This document shows, piece by piece, positions 52,299 to 62,173 of a stretch of DNA of 64,000 nt. Location: positions 1 to 64,000 of the forward strand of contig NZ_PDOC01000014.1 of NCBI RefSeq assembly GCF_002760655.1. The letters run 5' to 3'. A program made the translations under genes and the position numbers. This DNA comes from Massilia eurypsychrophila (lineage in GTDB: Bacteria; Pseudomonadota; Gammaproteobacteria; Burkholderiales; Burkholderiaceae_D). The notes beneath the pieces are model-generated. The model saw only the letters and a list, made by a program, of their open reading frames with translations. It ran no database searches and had not been told where the DNA came from. The stretch's first letter is position 1. Each line of letters opens with the position of its first letter.

Positions 52299-53771
52299 TT
52301 AGCCGCGCAGCAGGGCCAGCACGCCGTTCGGCAGCGAGTTGGCCTGGGCCAGCATCGCAGTACCTGCTTGCTGCAAGATCTGGCCGCGCGTCAGCGAAGC
52401 GGTTTCTTTGGCGAAGTCGGTATCCTGAATCCGGCTACGCGAAGCCGACAAGTTCTCCGACGTCGTTTGCAGGCTGGTCACCACCGAAGCGAAACGGTTC
52501 TGGTAAGCACCGAGCGAAGCGCGCGAGCTGTTGACGTTGGCCAGGGCCGAGTCGAGCGTCGTCAGGGCCGCCTGCGCCCCTGCCGCGGTGGTCAGGTTCA
52601 GCGAGGACACGCCGGCGCCGGCGGTGGCCGTTGCCGCAGCGAACGTCACCGACTGGCCGGTCGCGGCCAGGCCGGTGGTGCCGCCGACCGTGATGCCTGC
52701 CGCGCCGCTCGAGGTGAGGGTCAGCTTCGACGTGGTGGTGGTGCCGGCCGACGAGGTTGCTGCGTTCAGGCCGGTGCCGGCGCCGCCGGCGGTGGTGGTC
52801 TTGACGGTGATGTTGCGGCCATCGGCAGCGGCCAGCGAGACGATGCCGGTCGCGTCGGCCGATGCGGTCACGCCGGTCTGGGCCGTTTTGGCGTTGATCG
52901 CCGCTGCGGTCTGGGTGCCGCGGTCGACCGCGTTGGTGCCGGCGCCGATGGCGCCGATGTCGACGCCGTTGATCAGCACGTCGCCGGTCGAGGTCGAGCC
53001 GAAGGCGGTTGCGACCTGGCCCACTGCGGCGGTGGCGCCGGTAGTTGCCGTGACACCGGTCTGGGCGCTGACAGCGTTGATGGCCGCAGCCTTGGCAATG
53101 CCGCTGGCAGCGCCGTCGGCGAACGAGACGCCGTCGGTGCTCGAGGCGCCGACGCTGTAGCCGTTGATCGACAGTTCGCCTGCGGTCAGCGCGGCCGAAG
53201 TGACGTTGCCGGTGCCGACCTTGGTGGCCGAGTAGCTCGAACCTGAACCGACGCCCAGGCTGCTGGCCTTGGCGCTGGAGATGGCATCGATCGAGATGCG
53301 GTCGTTGCTGGTGTTGTTGGCGCCGACCTGGAACGATTGCGATGTGAAAGTGCCGTCGAGCAGCTTGTTGCCGTTGAACGAGGAGCTCGAAGCGACGCGG
53401 TCGATCTCGGCGATCAGCGAGCTCGCTTCGTTGTTCAGCGATGCACGGTCGCTGGCGCTGTTGCTGCCGTTGGCGGCCTGCACAGCCAGTTCGCGGATAC
53501 GCTGCAAGTTGGTACCGATCTGGGTCAGATCGCCCTCAGCCGTTTGCGCCAGCGAGATGCCGTCGTTGGCGTTACGGGCTGCCTGGTCGTTACCCCGGAT
53601 CTGCGACGTCATGCGCTCGGAGATCGCCAGGCCTGCGGCGTCGTCCTTGGCGCTGTTGATGCGCAAGCCGGAGGAAAGGCGCTGCAGCGAGGTCGTCAGG
53701 GAGGTCTGCGACGAGCTCAGGTTACGCTGGGAATTAAGGGAAGCGGTATTGGTGTTGATGAATGCGGCCAT
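52299..53771 (-). CDS. fliC: Flagellin, copy 1
   Basis: The product is 490 residues from ATG 53771 (GGAG 7 bases upstream), starting MAAFINTNTASLNSQRNLSS. The conserved N-terminal domain includes LQRLSSGLRINSAKDDAAGL and RNANDGISLAQTAEGDLTQI; the C-terminal ends with SRIQDTDFAKETASLTRGQI and QQAGTAMLAQANSLPNGVLA. The middle holds two flagellin IN-like segments (about 215-260 and 280-330), rich in Ala, Gly, Thr and Ser, a likely surface for O-linked sugar. It is nearly identical to copy 2. A sigma-28-type promoter is at 53958-53984. Confidence 0.97.
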   Translation of the reverse strand: MAAFINTNTASLNSQRNLSSSQTSLTTSLQRLSSGLRINSAKDDAAGLAISERMTSQIRGNDQAARNANDGISLAQTAEGDLTQIGTNLQRIRELAVQAANGSNSASDRASLNNEASSLIAEIDRVASSSSFNGNKLLDGTFTSQSFQVGANNTSNDRISIDAISSAKASSLGVGSGSSYSATKVGTGNVTSAALTAGELSINGYSVGASSTDGVSFADGAASGIAKAAAINAVSAQTGVTATTGATAAVGQVATAFGSTSTGDVLINGVDIGAIGAGTNAVDRGTQTAAAINAKTAQTGVTASADATGIVSLAAADGRNITVKTTTAGGAGTGLNAATSSAGTTTTSKLTLTSSGAAGITVGGTTGLAATGQSVTFAAATATAGAGVSSLNLTTAAGAQAALTTLDSALANVNSSRASLGAYQNRFASVVTSLQTTSENLSASRSRIQDTDFAKETASLTRGQILQQAGTAMLAQANSLPNGVLALLRG

Positions 53772-53957
53772 GGTATTTCTCCAAACTAGGTATTTCTGGG
53801 GTGGGCGACGGTGCCCTTGTTCACATTGGTCTGTCTCGCTAATCCGGGACAATCAAGCCGCAGTTGAATCTGGTAACGGTGCTGCGTTCAAAAAGTTGAT
53901 ACTGGAAAACATTAATTATGTTTATTTTTGCCCTTTAATTCGGGTGGGCGGTCCCGT
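53772..53957 (-). other. Long leader of flagellin gene 1
   Basis: About 180 bases separate the sigma-28-type promoter from the flagellin start codon. A 20-base block at 53821-53840 (plus strand TCACATTGGTCTGTCTCGCT) is identical at 55647-55666 before copy 2, at almost the same distance from the start codon. The remainder has diverged, so this block may be a conserved leader element or just a trace of the duplication. The rest, up to the terminator at 54068-54100, shows no gene. Confidence 0.5.
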
Positions 53958-53984
53958 TAAACGGCAGGAGATGGCAAATCTTTA
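53958..53984 (-). promoter_or_regulatory. Sigma-28 (FliA) promoter of flagellin gene 1
   Basis: On the minus strand TAAA (53984-53981), a 15-base spacer and GCCGTTTA (53965-53958) match TAAA-N15-GCCGATAA in ten of twelve positions. The predicted leader is about 180 bases. Confidence 0.75.
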
Positions 53985-54067
53985 GGTGATAAATAATTTA
54001 TTTCATGACGAAAGGCGGACGCGTTTTGTAATCGAACTGGCAACATGTCGACGCCGCGCGCAAAAGC

Positions 54068-54100
54068 AAAAAAGCCCGACCCGGAAGATCCGGGCCGGGC
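54068..54100 (-). terminator. Intrinsic terminator of flagellin gene 2
   Basis: GCCCG-A-CCCGGA (54074-54085) pairs with TCCGGG-C-CGGGC (54089-54100), with one mismatch and a 3-base loop, and six U follow in the transcript (54073-54068). It lies 24 bases after the flagellin stop codon. Confidence 0.88.
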
Positions 54101-54124
54101 TCAGCGAGCAGGAGCGGTTGGCGA

Positions 54125-55597
54125 TCAGCCGCGCAGCAGCGCCAGCACGCCGTTCGGCAGCGAGTTGGCCTGGGCCAGCATCGCGGTACCGGCTTGTTGC
54201 AAGATCTGGCCGCGCGTCAGCGAAGCGGTCTCTTTGGCGAAGTCGGTATCCTGAATCCGGCTGCGCGAGGCCGACAAGTTCTCCGACGTCGTTTGCAGGC
54301 TGGTCACCACCGAGGCGAAACGGTTCTGGTAAGCACCGAGCGAAGCGCGCGAGTTGTTCACCGTGGCCAGGGCCGAGTCGAGCGTCGACAGGGCCGACTG
54401 CGCCCCTGCCGCGGTGGTCAGGTTCAGCGAGGACACGCCGGCGCCGGCGGTCGCCGTTGACGCAGCGAACGTCACCGACTGGCCGGTCGCGGCCAGGCCG
54501 CTGGTGCCGCCGACCGTGATGCCGGCCGCGCCGCTCGAGGTGAGGGTCAGCTTCGACGTGGTGGTGGTGCCGGCCGACGAGGTGCCGGCGTTCAGGCCGG
54601 TGCCGGCGCCGCCGGCGGTGGTGGTCTTGACGGTGATGTTGCGGCCATCGGCAGCCGCCAGCGAGACGATGCCGGTAGCGTCGGCTGATGCCGTCACGCC
54701 GGTCTGGGCCGATTTGGCATTGATGGCCGCTGCGGTCTGGGTGCCGCGGTCAACCGCGTTGGTGCCGGCGCCGATGGCGCCGATGTCGACGCCGTTGATC
54801 AGGACGTCGCCGGTCGAGGTCGAGCCGAAGGCGGTTGCGACCTGGCCCACTGCGGCGGTGGCGCCGGTAGTTGCGGTGACGCCCGTCTGGGAGCTGACCG
54901 CGTTGATGGCCGCAGCCTTGGCAATGCCGCTGGCGTCGGCATTGGCGAACGAGACGCCATCGTTGGTCGAAGCGCCGACGCTGTAGCCGTTGACGGCCAG
55001 TTCGCCGGCGGTCAGCGCGGCGGTGGTGACGTTGCCGGTGCCGACCTTGCTGGCCGAGTAGCTCGAACCGGAGCCGACGCCGAGACTGCTGGCCTTGGCG
55101 CTGGCGATGGCATCGATCGAGATGCGGTCGTTGCTGGTGTTGTTGGCGCCGACCTGGAACGATTGCGCCGTGAAGGTGCCGTCGAGCAGCTTGTTGCCGT
55201 TGAACGAGGAGCTCGAAGCGACGCGGTCGATCTCGGCGATCAGCGAACTCGCTTCGTTGTTCAGCGATGCACGGTCGCTGGCGCTGTTGCTGCCGTTGGC
55301 GGCCTGCACAGCCAGTTCGCGGATACGCTGCAAGTTGGTACCGATCTGGGTCAGATCGCCCTCGGCCGTTTGCGCCAGCGAGATGCCGTCGTTGGCGTTA
55401 CGGGCTGCCTGGTCGTTACCACGGATCTGCGACGTCATGCGCTCGCTGATGGCCAGGCCGGCGGCATCGTCCTTGGCGCTGTTGATGCGCAAGCCGGACG
55501 AGAGACGCTGCAGCGAGGTCGTCAGGGCAGTCTGTGACGAATTCAAGTTACGCTGGGAATTGAGGGAGGAGATGTTGGTATTGATGAATGCGGCCAT
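54125..55597 (-). CDS. fliC: Flagellin, copy 2
   Basis: The product is 490 residues from ATG 55597 and starts MAAFINTNISSLNSQRNLNS. Length and almost every residue agree with copy 1, 1826 bases away; visible changes are scattered (for example T/I at residue 9, S/T and A/S exchanges in the central region, TNDGVSFANADAS for STDGVSFADGAAS). The N- and C-terminal polymerisation domains are complete. It has its own leader, promoter-like site and terminator, so both genes should be expressed. Which is the main subunit cannot be told. A glycosyltransferase gene of the OGT type begins 498 bases away in the opposite direction. Confidence 0.97.
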   Translation of the reverse strand: MAAFINTNISSLNSQRNLNSSQTALTTSLQRLSSGLRINSAKDDAAGLAISERMTSQIRGNDQAARNANDGISLAQTAEGDLTQIGTNLQRIRELAVQAANGSNSASDRASLNNEASSLIAEIDRVASSSSFNGNKLLDGTFTAQSFQVGANNTSNDRISIDAIASAKASSLGVGSGSSYSASKVGTGNVTTAALTAGELAVNGYSVGASTNDGVSFANADASGIAKAAAINAVSSQTGVTATTGATAAVGQVATAFGSTSTGDVLINGVDIGAIGAGTNAVDRGTQTAAAINAKSAQTGVTASADATGIVSLAAADGRNITVKTTTAGGAGTGLNAGTSSAGTTTTSKLTLTSSGAAGITVGGTSGLAATGQSVTFAASTATAGAGVSSLNLTTAAGAQSALSTLDSALATVNNSRASLGAYQNRFASVVTSLQTTSENLSASRSRIQDTDFAKETASLTRGQILQQAGTAMLAQANSLPNGVLALLRG

Positions 55598-56095
55598 GAT
55601 GTGTACTCCGAAACTGGGTGTTCTTGGTCGGGCGCCGTGCCCTTGGTCACATTGGTCTGTCTCGCTGTTCCGAAACAATCAAACCGCTGTTGTTGCTGGT
55701 AACGGAGGCAGGGGTGAAAAGTTGATGGGCCAATGTGTGAATAAATCCGCTTTTGCGCCCTACATATCGCTGCCGCTGCCCCGTTAGACGACAGCGATAC
55801 CGACATCTTTAGGGGCAAAATAGTTTTATTATTGCCCGCCAAAACGGGCCGGCAGTGGCGATCAGGAAATTGAGCGGCGCCCCCGGGCGCGCGCATCGTT
55901 GCGTGGATGTCAACACAAGGGCGCCGCGCGGTTTTACTTCGAAGCATAAAGTTCTGTACAAATTAGTGCGCTTGGGTAAGAATCGCCCGGTTAAACAGTC
56001 GTCCGGCGTGAGGCCCGGGCGCCCGCGTACTGCGATCCGAAACACACTGCCAGGCGCATACCTGACTCGGCTTATCTCAATTTCAAGGTTTTTGC
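55598..56095. other. Divergent region between flagellin gene 2 and the OGT gene
   Basis: This 498-base region contains the leader of flagellin copy 2 with the shared 20-base block (55647-55666) and a sigma-28-like promoter (55785-55811). Beyond that, 55812-56095 holds no supported gene. A promoter for the OGT gene must lie there or further upstream, but I could not find a convincing sigma-70, sigma-28 or sigma-54 match on the plus strand. An AAGG ribosome site precedes the OGT start. Confidence 0.5.
55785..55811 (-). promoter_or_regulatory. Probable sigma-28 promoter of flagellin gene 2
   Basis: On the minus strand TAAA (55811-55808) is followed after 15 bases by GTCGTCTA (55792-55785). The -35 is perfect; only four of eight -10 bases match GCCGATAA. 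The position and flanking bases (TAAAGAT before, TAACGGG after) correspond to the better site of flagellin gene 1, so this appears to be its diverged copy and possibly a weaker promoter. Confidence 0.55.
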
Positions 56096-59000
56096 ATGAG
56101 CAAACCCAGGCAACAGGGCAACCCGTCTTCCCAGCTGCAGAGCGCGATCGAGCATCACCAGGCCGGGCGCCTGGAGCAGGCCGACGCCATCTATCGCAAG
56201 TTGCCCAACAATGCCGATGCGGTGAACCTGTCCGGTGTCGTCGCTTATCAGAGCGGCCGCCATGCACAGGCCGTCGAGTTGTTCAGGAAAGCGATCCGCG
56301 CCATTCCGGCCAACGCCACTTACCACTTCAACCTGGGATTGGCCTGCCGTGCGCTGGACCGGCTCGGCGACGCCCGCATGAGTTACCAGAAGGCGGTCGC
56401 GCTGGCGCCGCGCTATATCGATGCGCTCAACAATCTCGGGGTGGTGTTGCGCGACCTCGGCCAGTTCGATGAGGCGGTCAAGTGCTATTACAAGGTCATT
56501 TCGCTCAATCCCGACTATGTCGACGCCTACGCCAACCTGGGCGCAGCGCTCAAGGACCAGGGCAAATTCAGCGAGGCGGCGGCGTATTGCCGGCTGGCGC
56601 TCGAACGCAATCCCGACCATGTCGGCGCCCTCGGCAACCTCGGCGCGGCGCTGAACGAACTGAACCTGCACGACGAATCGATTGCCTGTTCGCTGCGCGC
56701 GCTGGCGCTCGATGCGCACTGTGTGGACGCCCACAACAACCTCGGCGCCGCGCTGAAGGAGCAAGGCAAGCTGGACGACGCGGCCATCAGCTACCGCACT
56801 GCGCTGGCGCTGCGGCCCGATTCGAGCGTTCTGCATTTCAACATCGGCAGCCTGCGCGCGACTGAGGGCAAGGCGGACGAGGCGGCGGCGTGCTTTGCGC
56901 AGGCATTGCAGATCGCGCCGGAATTTGCGGACGCGTCGAACAGCCTCGGCGCCGTCCTGCTTGGCCAGGCAAAGCTGCAGCAGGCCAGTGTCTTGTTTCA
57001 GCGAGCCATGCAATCGGCGCCGACGCGCGCGAAGGCCCTGAACAATATGGGCAATGCGCTGCTGTACGAGGGCAAGCTCGACATGGCAATCGCCACTTTC
57101 GAGCAAGCGCTGCAGGAGGGCGCCGATCCGACCATTTGTTTTAGTAATTTGCTGTTTAGCCACAACTACCATCCGACCCTGTCTGCCGAGGCGATCTTCG
57201 CGCTCTACCAGCGCTGGAACGAACAGCTGGCCGCGCCGCTTGCAGACTCCCTGCCGCCGCCGCCGAACCGCCCCGACCCCGCCGCGCGCCTGAAGATCGC
57301 CTATTTGTCTGGCGACTTCAGAAATCACTCGGTGATCCACTTCGCCGCGCCGCTGATCGAAAACCATGATCGCTCGCGCGTCGAGATCTCTTGCTATCAC
57401 AACTCGTACGTGACCGATGACCAGAGCCGGCGCATCATGGCCGCCGTCGATCACTGGATACCGTGCCGGGCGATGTCCGACGCCGAACTGGCCGATCGCA
57501 TCCGCGCCGACGGGATCGACGTGCTGGTCGATTTGTCCGGACACACCCTCGGCAACCGCCTGCTGGTGTTCGCGCGCAAGCCGGCGCCGGTGCAGGTGTC
57601 GTGGATGGGATTTGGCTACACCACAGGGCTGGCGGCGATGGATTATTTCATCGGCGACGCCTTGTTCACGCCGCCCGAGGCGGACGCGCTATTTGCCGAA
57701 ACGGTGTACCGCCTGCCATGCCCGCCGTGGGCCTACCAGCCGCAGGCGGAAGCGCCCGAGCCGGGGCCGCTGCCGGCGCGCCGGCGCGGTTACGTGACGT
57801 TTGCCTGCGTCAGCGCGACCACGCGCATCCATGCCCCGCTGGTGGCGGCGTGGGCGGCCATCCTGCTTCGCCTGCCCGAGGCACGCCTGCGGCTCGACAC
57901 CAGCATGTTCCGCGACGCCGATGTGCGGCGCGACTTCGAGGCGCGGTTCGCCGCGCTCGGCGTGCCTGCCGAACGGCTCGAGATCGGCTATACCTCGCCG
58001 GTGTGGCAGGTCTATCAGGAAGTCGATATCGTGCTCGACTGCTTTCCGCACAACTCGGGCACCACCACATTCGAAGCGTTGTGGATGGGGCTGCCCGTGG
58101 TATCGCTGGCCGACCGGCCTTCGGTCGGGCGCTTTGGCGCCTCGATCCTGTCGGCCATCGGCAAGCAGGAGTGGGTCGCCACCAGCCATGACGACTATGT
58201 CGGGCGCGCGGTGGCGCTGGCGCAGGATGTCGCTGCGCTCGAGCGCACGCGCGGCGCGTTGCGCGACACGATGCGGCACTCGCCGTTCCTCGACCATGCT
58301 GCGTTTGCGCGCCACATGGAAGCGGCGTTTCGCGATATGTGGCAACGCTGGTGTGCAACGCAATCGGCGGCCATGCCACTGTCGCTCGAAGACGCCATCG
58401 TGCATCATCGCGCCGGCCGGCTGCAGGAAGCAGAAGCGGCGTATGCGGCGCTGCCGGACAGTCCGGACGCGCTGCATCTGCTGGGCGTGATTGCATCCCA
58501 ACAGGGCGACAACGCGGTGGCGGTGCAGCGCATTACCGGCGCCATCGTCATCAACCCGGGCCAGGCGGCCTATCACTGCAACCTTGGCGCGGCCTATCAG
58601 GCGCTGCACCGGCACGACGAGGCCATCGCCAGCTATCGGCAGGCGCTGACGCTGCAGCCGGATTACGCGCTGGCGCTCAACAACCTGGGCAATGTACTCA
58701 ACGATAGCGGCAGACCTGAGGAAGCAATTGCCAGTTTTGGAAGAGCGCTCGCAGTGCAGCCCGATTACGCCGATGCCCACAGCAATCTTGGCAGTTTGTT
58801 CAAGCGTCTCGGGCGGAACCTGGACGCCGTCGCCAGTCTACGCAAAGCGATCGAGCTCAACCCGGCGCTTGCACAAGCGCATTTTAATCTGGGCAATGCG
58901 TTGAGCAGTATTGGCCAGCTCGACGACGCGTTGGCTTGTTTCGAGAACGCGTTGCAGATCGACCCCGACTTCGCCGACGCGCATGGCAATCTGGTATTTG

Positions 59001-62000
59001 GCGCCAACTACCATCCGACCCTGTCTGCCGAGGCGATCTTCGCGCTCTACCAGCGCTGGAACGAACGGCTGGCCGCGCCGCTGGCCGATTGTCTGCCGCC
59101 GCCGCCGAACCGGCCCGATCCCGCCGCGCGCCTGAAGATTGCGTACGTGTCGGGCGACTTCAGAAACCATTCGGTGATCCACTTCGCCGCGCCGCTGATC
59201 GAAAACCATGATCGCTCGCGCGTCGAGATCTCTTGTTATCATAACTCGTACGTGACCGATGACCAGAGCCGGCGCATCATGGCCGCCGTCGATCACTGGA
59301 TACCGTGCCGGGCGATGTCCGACGCCGAACTGGCCGATCGCATCCGCGCCGACGGGATCGACGTGCTGGTCGATTTGTCCGGACACACCCTCGGCAACCG
59401 CCTGCTGGTGTTCGCGCGCAAGCCGGCGCCGGTGCAGGTGTCGTGGATGGGATTTGGCTACACCACAGGGCTGGCGGCGATGGATTATTTCATCGGCGAC
59501 GCCTTGTTCACGCCGCCTGAGGCGGACGCGCTATTTGCCGAAACGGTGTACCGCCTGCCATGCCCGCCGTGGGCCTACCAGCCGCAGGCGGAAGCGCCCG
59601 AGCCGGGGCCGCTGCCGGCGCGCCGGCGCGGTTACGTGACGTTTGCCTGCGTCAGCGCGACCACGCGCATCCATGCCCCGCTGGTGGCGGCGTGGGCGGC
59701 CATCCTGCTTCGCCTGCCCGAGGCACGCCTGCGGCTCGACACCAGCATGTTCCGCGACGCCGATGTGCGGCGCGACTTCGAGGCGCGGTTCGCCGCGCTC
59801 GGCGTGCCTGCCGAACGGCTCGAGATCGGCTATACCTCGCCGGTGTGGCAGGTCTATCAGGAAGTCGATATCGTGCTCGACTGCTTTCCGCACAACTCGG
59901 GCACCACCACATTCGAAGCGTTGTGGATGGGGCTGCCCGTGGTATCGCTGGCCGACCGGCCTTCGGTCGGGCGCTTCGGCGCCTCGATCCTGTCGGCCAT
60001 CGGCAAGCAGGAGTGGGTCGCCACCAGCCATGACGACTATGTCGGGCGCGCGGTGGCGCTGGCGCAGGATGTCGCTGCGCTCGAGCGCACGCGCGGCGCG
60101 TTGCGCGACACGATGCGGCACTCGCCGTTCCTCGACCATGCGGCGTTTGCGCGCCACATGGAAGCGGCGTTTCGCGATATGTGGCAACGCTGGTGTGCAA
60201 CGCAATCGGCGGCCATGCCACTGTCGCTCGAAGACGCCATCGCGCATCATCGCGCCGGCCGGCTGCAGCAAGCTGAAGCGGCGTATGCGGCGCTGCCGGA
60301 CAGTCCGGACGCGCTGCATCTGCTGGGCGTGATTGCATCCCAACAGGGCGACAACGCGGTGGCGGTGCAGCGCATTACCGGCGCCATCGGCATCAACCCG
60401 GGCCAGGCGGCGTACCACTGCAACCTTGGCGCGGCCTATCAGGCGCTGCACCGGCACGACGAGGCCATCGCCAGCTATCGGCAGGCGCTGGCACTCAAGC
60501 CGGACTTTGCCCTTGCCCACAACAACCTGGGCAATGCGCTGAACGAGCTGGGCAGGCCGGAAGAGGCGATCGCCAGCTTTCATCGGGCGCTCGCGGCGAA
60601 CCCTGACTATGCCGACGCGCATAGCAATTTGGGCAGCCTGTTCAAGGCCCTTGGCCGCAACGACGAAGCAGTGACCAGCTACCGGCAGGCGATCGCCATC
60701 GATCCCGGGTTGGCCGAAGCGCATTTCAACCTCGGCAATGTGCTGCACGTGCAGATGCACCTGAATGCCGCGATTGACAGTTTTCTCGCCGCGCTCGCCA
60801 TCAGGCCCGAGATGCATGTGGCGCACAACAACCTGGGGCTGGTACTTAAAGATATCGGCAAACTCGATGATGCGCTGACGTGTTTCGAGAACGCGCTGGT
60901 GCTGGCGCCCGATTACCCCAGCGCCCACAGCAATCTGCTGTTTTGCGCCAATTACCACCCCACCTATTCGGCCGAGCGCATTTTTGCGGCATACCAGCGC
61001 TGGAACGCGTCCCAGGCGGCGCGCTTTGCGGCCAACCCGCCGGCGCTGCTGAACCCGCGCGATAGGTCGCGGCGCCTGAAGGTGGGCTATCTGTCGGCCG
61101 ACTTCAGGAACCACTCCGTGATCCATTTCGCCGGGCCGCTGATCGAGCACCACGACAAGTCGCGCGTCGAGGTGTTCTGCTACGCCAACCAGCGCGAGCA
61201 TGACGCGCATACCGACCGCATGGTCGTTGCAGCCGACCACTGGCTGCCCTGTTCGCACCTGTCCGACGATGACCTGGCCGCGCGTATCCGTGCCGACGGC
61301 ATCGACGTGCTGGTGGATGTCTCCGGCCATACCCTGGGCAATCGCCTGCTGGTATTCGCGCGCAAGCCTGCTCCGGTGCAGGTGTCGTGGATGGGATTCG
61401 GCTACAGCACTGGCCTGTCCGCGATGGACTACTTCATCGGCGACGCCCAGTTCACGCCACCACAGGCGCAGGCGGTGTTCTCCGAAACGGTGTACCGCCT
61501 GCCGCGCGCACCATGGGCCTACCAGCCGCAGGACACGGCGCCGGAACCTGGTCCGTCGCCGGCGCGCGCGCGCGGCTACGTCACGTTCGCCTGCGTCGCC
61601 ACCACCACCCGGCTGCATGCCGGACTGATCGAGGCGTGGGCCGCCATCCTTCTCAGGCTGCCGAAGGCCCGCCTGCGGCTCGATACCCGCACGTTCAGCG
61701 ACCCGGACCTGTGCCGCGACGTCGAGGCGCGCTTCGCCGCCCTTGGCGTGCCGGCCAGCCGCCTGCAAATCGGATTTACCTCGCCGGTGTGGCGGGTGTA
61801 CCAGGAGGTCGATATCGTGCTCGACTGCTTCCCGCACAATTCGGGCACCACCACCTTCGAGGCATTGTGGATGGGCCTTCCGGTGGTGTCGGTGCTGGAC
61901 CGGCCGTCGGTAGGGCGCTTCGGCGCCAGCATCCTGACGGCCATCGGCAAGCAGGAATGGGTCGCGCCCGACCATGTCGCCTACGTCGAACTGGCCGTCG

Positions 62001-62173
62001 CGATGGCGCAAGATCTGCCTTCAATGGAACGCCTGCGCGGCTCGCTGCGCGACACCATGCGCAATTCGCCGTTGCTCGATCACGCCGGCTTTGCGCGCGA
62101 CATGGAAGCGGCTTACCGCGACATGTGGCTAGCATGGTGCGATCGGCCCGCTACCCAGGGAGAGCCGGCATGA
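56096..62173 (+). CDS. Giant TPR protein with three O-GlcNAc-transferase-type domains
   Basis: The 2025-residue protein consists of three units, each a run of 34-residue TPR repeats followed by a GT41 (SPINDLY/OGT-type) catalytic domain. TPR runs lie at about 10-370, 765-985 and 1380-1640; catalytic domains at about 395-755, 1009-1369 and 1659-2015. Each catalytic part has [10 protein letters not shown] (His411/His415, His1025/His1029, His1673/His1677), [11 protein letters not shown], and [20 protein letters not shown] in the nucleotide-sugar region. Units 1 and 2 are almost identical at DNA level. There is no signal peptide, so it acts in the cytoplasm. Beside the flagellins and sugar-nucleotide genes, it is a good candidate for flagellin O-glycosylation; this is inference. 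Its stop overlaps rfbF (ATGA). Confidence 0.88.
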   Translation: MSKPRQQGNPSSQLQSAIEHHQAGRLEQADAIYRKLPNNADAVNLSGVVAYQSGRHAQAVELFRKAIRAIPANATYHFNLGLACRALDRLGDARMSYQKAVALAPRYIDALNNLGVVLRDLGQFDEAVKCYYKVISLNPDYVDAYANLGAALKDQGKFSEAAAYCRLALERNPDHVGALGNLGAALNELNLHDESIACSLRALALDAHCVDAHNNLGAALKEQGKLDDAAISYRTALALRPDSSVLHFNIGSLRATEGKADEAAACFAQALQIAPEFADASNSLGAVLLGQAKLQQASVLFQRAMQSAPTRAKALNNMGNALLYEGKLDMAIATFEQALQEGADPTICFSNLLFSHNYHPTLSAEAIFALYQRWNEQLAAPLADSLPPPPNRPDPAARLKIAYLSGDFRNHSVIHFAAPLIENHDRSRVEISCYHNSYVTDDQSRRIMAAVDHWIPCRAMSDAELADRIRADGIDVLVDLSGHTLGNRLLVFARKPAPVQVSWMGFGYTTGLAAMDYFIGDALFTPPEADALFAETVYRLPCPPWAYQPQAEAPEPGPLPARRRGYVTFACVSATTRIHAPLVAAWAAILLRLPEARLRLDTSMFRDADVRRDFEARFAALGVPAERLEIGYTSPVWQVYQEVDIVLDCFPHNSGTTTFEALWMGLPVVSLADRPSVGRFGASILSAIGKQEWVATSHDDYVGRAVALAQDVAALERTRGALRDTMRHSPFLDHAAFARHMEAAFRDMWQRWCATQSAAMPLSLEDAIVHHRAGRLQEAEAAYAALPDSPDALHLLGVIASQQGDNAVAVQRITGAIVINPGQAAYHCNLGAAYQALHRHDEAIASYRQALTLQPDYALALNNLGNVLNDSGRPEEAIASFGRALAVQPDYADAHSNLGSLFKRLGRNLDAVASLRKAIELNPALAQAHFNLGNALSSIGQLDDALACFENALQIDPDFADAHGNLVFGANYHPTLSAEAIFALYQRWNERLAAPLADCLPPPPNRPDPAARLKIAYVSGDFRNHSVIHFAAPLIENHDRSRVEISCYHNSYVTDDQSRRIMAAVDHWIPCRAMSDAELADRIRADGIDVLVDLSGHTLGNRLLVFARKPAPVQVSWMGFGYTTGLAAMDYFIGDALFTPPEADALFAETVYRLPCPPWAYQPQAEAPEPGPLPARRRGYVTFACVSATTRIHAPLVAAWAAILLRLPEARLRLDTSMFRDADVRRDFEARFAALGVPAERLEIGYTSPVWQVYQEVDIVLDCFPHNSGTTTFEALWMGLPVVSLADRPSVGRFGASILSAIGKQEWVATSHDDYVGRAVALAQDVAALERTRGALRDTMRHSPFLDHAAFARHMEAAFRDMWQRWCATQSAAMPLSLEDAIAHHRAGRLQQAEAAYAALPDSPDALHLLGVIASQQGDNAVAVQRITGAIGINPGQAAYHCNLGAAYQALHRHDEAIASYRQALALKPDFALAHNNLGNALNELGRPEEAIASFHRALAANPDYADAHSNLGSLFKALGRNDEAVTSYRQAIAIDPGLAEAHFNLGNVLHVQMHLNAAIDSFLAALAIRPEMHVAHNNLGLVLKDIGKLDDALTCFENALVLAPDYPSAHSNLLFCANYHPTYSAERIFAAYQRWNASQAARFAANPPALLNPRDRSRRLKVGYLSADFRNHSVIHFAGPLIEHHDKSRVEVFCYANQREHDAHTDRMVVAADHWLPCSHLSDDDLAARIRADGIDVLVDVSGHTLGNRLLVFARKPAPVQVSWMGFGYSTGLSAMDYFIGDAQFTPPQAQAVFSETVYRLPRAPWAYQPQDTAPEPGPSPARARGYVTFACVATTTRLHAGLIEAWAAILLRLPKARLRLDTRTFSDPDLCRDVEARFAALGVPASRLQIGFTSPVWRVYQEVDIVLDCFPHNSGTTTFEALWMGLPVVSVLDRPSVGRFGASILTAIGKQEWVAPDHVAYVELAVAMAQDLPSMERLRGSLRDTMRNSPLLDHAGFARDMEAAYRDMWLAWCDRPATQGEPA
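57331..58648 (+). repeat. Direct repeat within the OGT gene, copy A
   Basis: These 1318 bases recur at 59173-60490 with a constant offset of 1842 bases (614 codons) and only a few scattered differences, mostly silent (for example GGCGCCTCG context T/C near 58136/59978, CATGCTGCG versus CATGCGGCG). They cover the catalytic domain of unit 1 and the first TPRs of unit 2. Identity falls sharply at both edges. Confidence 0.9.
59173..60490 (+). repeat. Direct repeat within the OGT gene, copy B
   Basis: This is the second copy of the 57331-58648 block and encodes the catalytic domain of unit 2 and the first TPRs of unit 3. The corresponding part of unit 3 (from about 61070) is clearly homologous in protein but strongly diverged in DNA, so units 1 and 2 have been made alike by recent duplication or gene conversion. 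Confidence 0.9.

Noticed and set aside
52299-53852. In-frame N-terminal extensions of both flagellins containing a similar SETDQC-QGH stretch.
   Set aside because: Flagellins start at MAAFINTN with good ribosome sites; the similarity is explained by the shared leader block at DNA level.
52299-60490. Repeated sequence that might be taken for a CRISPR array or insertion sequence.
   Set aside because: The repeats are coding duplications (flagellin genes and OGT modules); there are no short regularly spaced repeats, no cas genes, no transposase and no terminal inverted repeats with target duplications.
59531-62011. An 826-codon minus-strand frame opposite the OGT-type gene, partly repeated like the gene itself.
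   Set aside because: It repeats only because the sense strand repeats; it has no recognisable domains or ribosome site, and the sense protein is clearly real.
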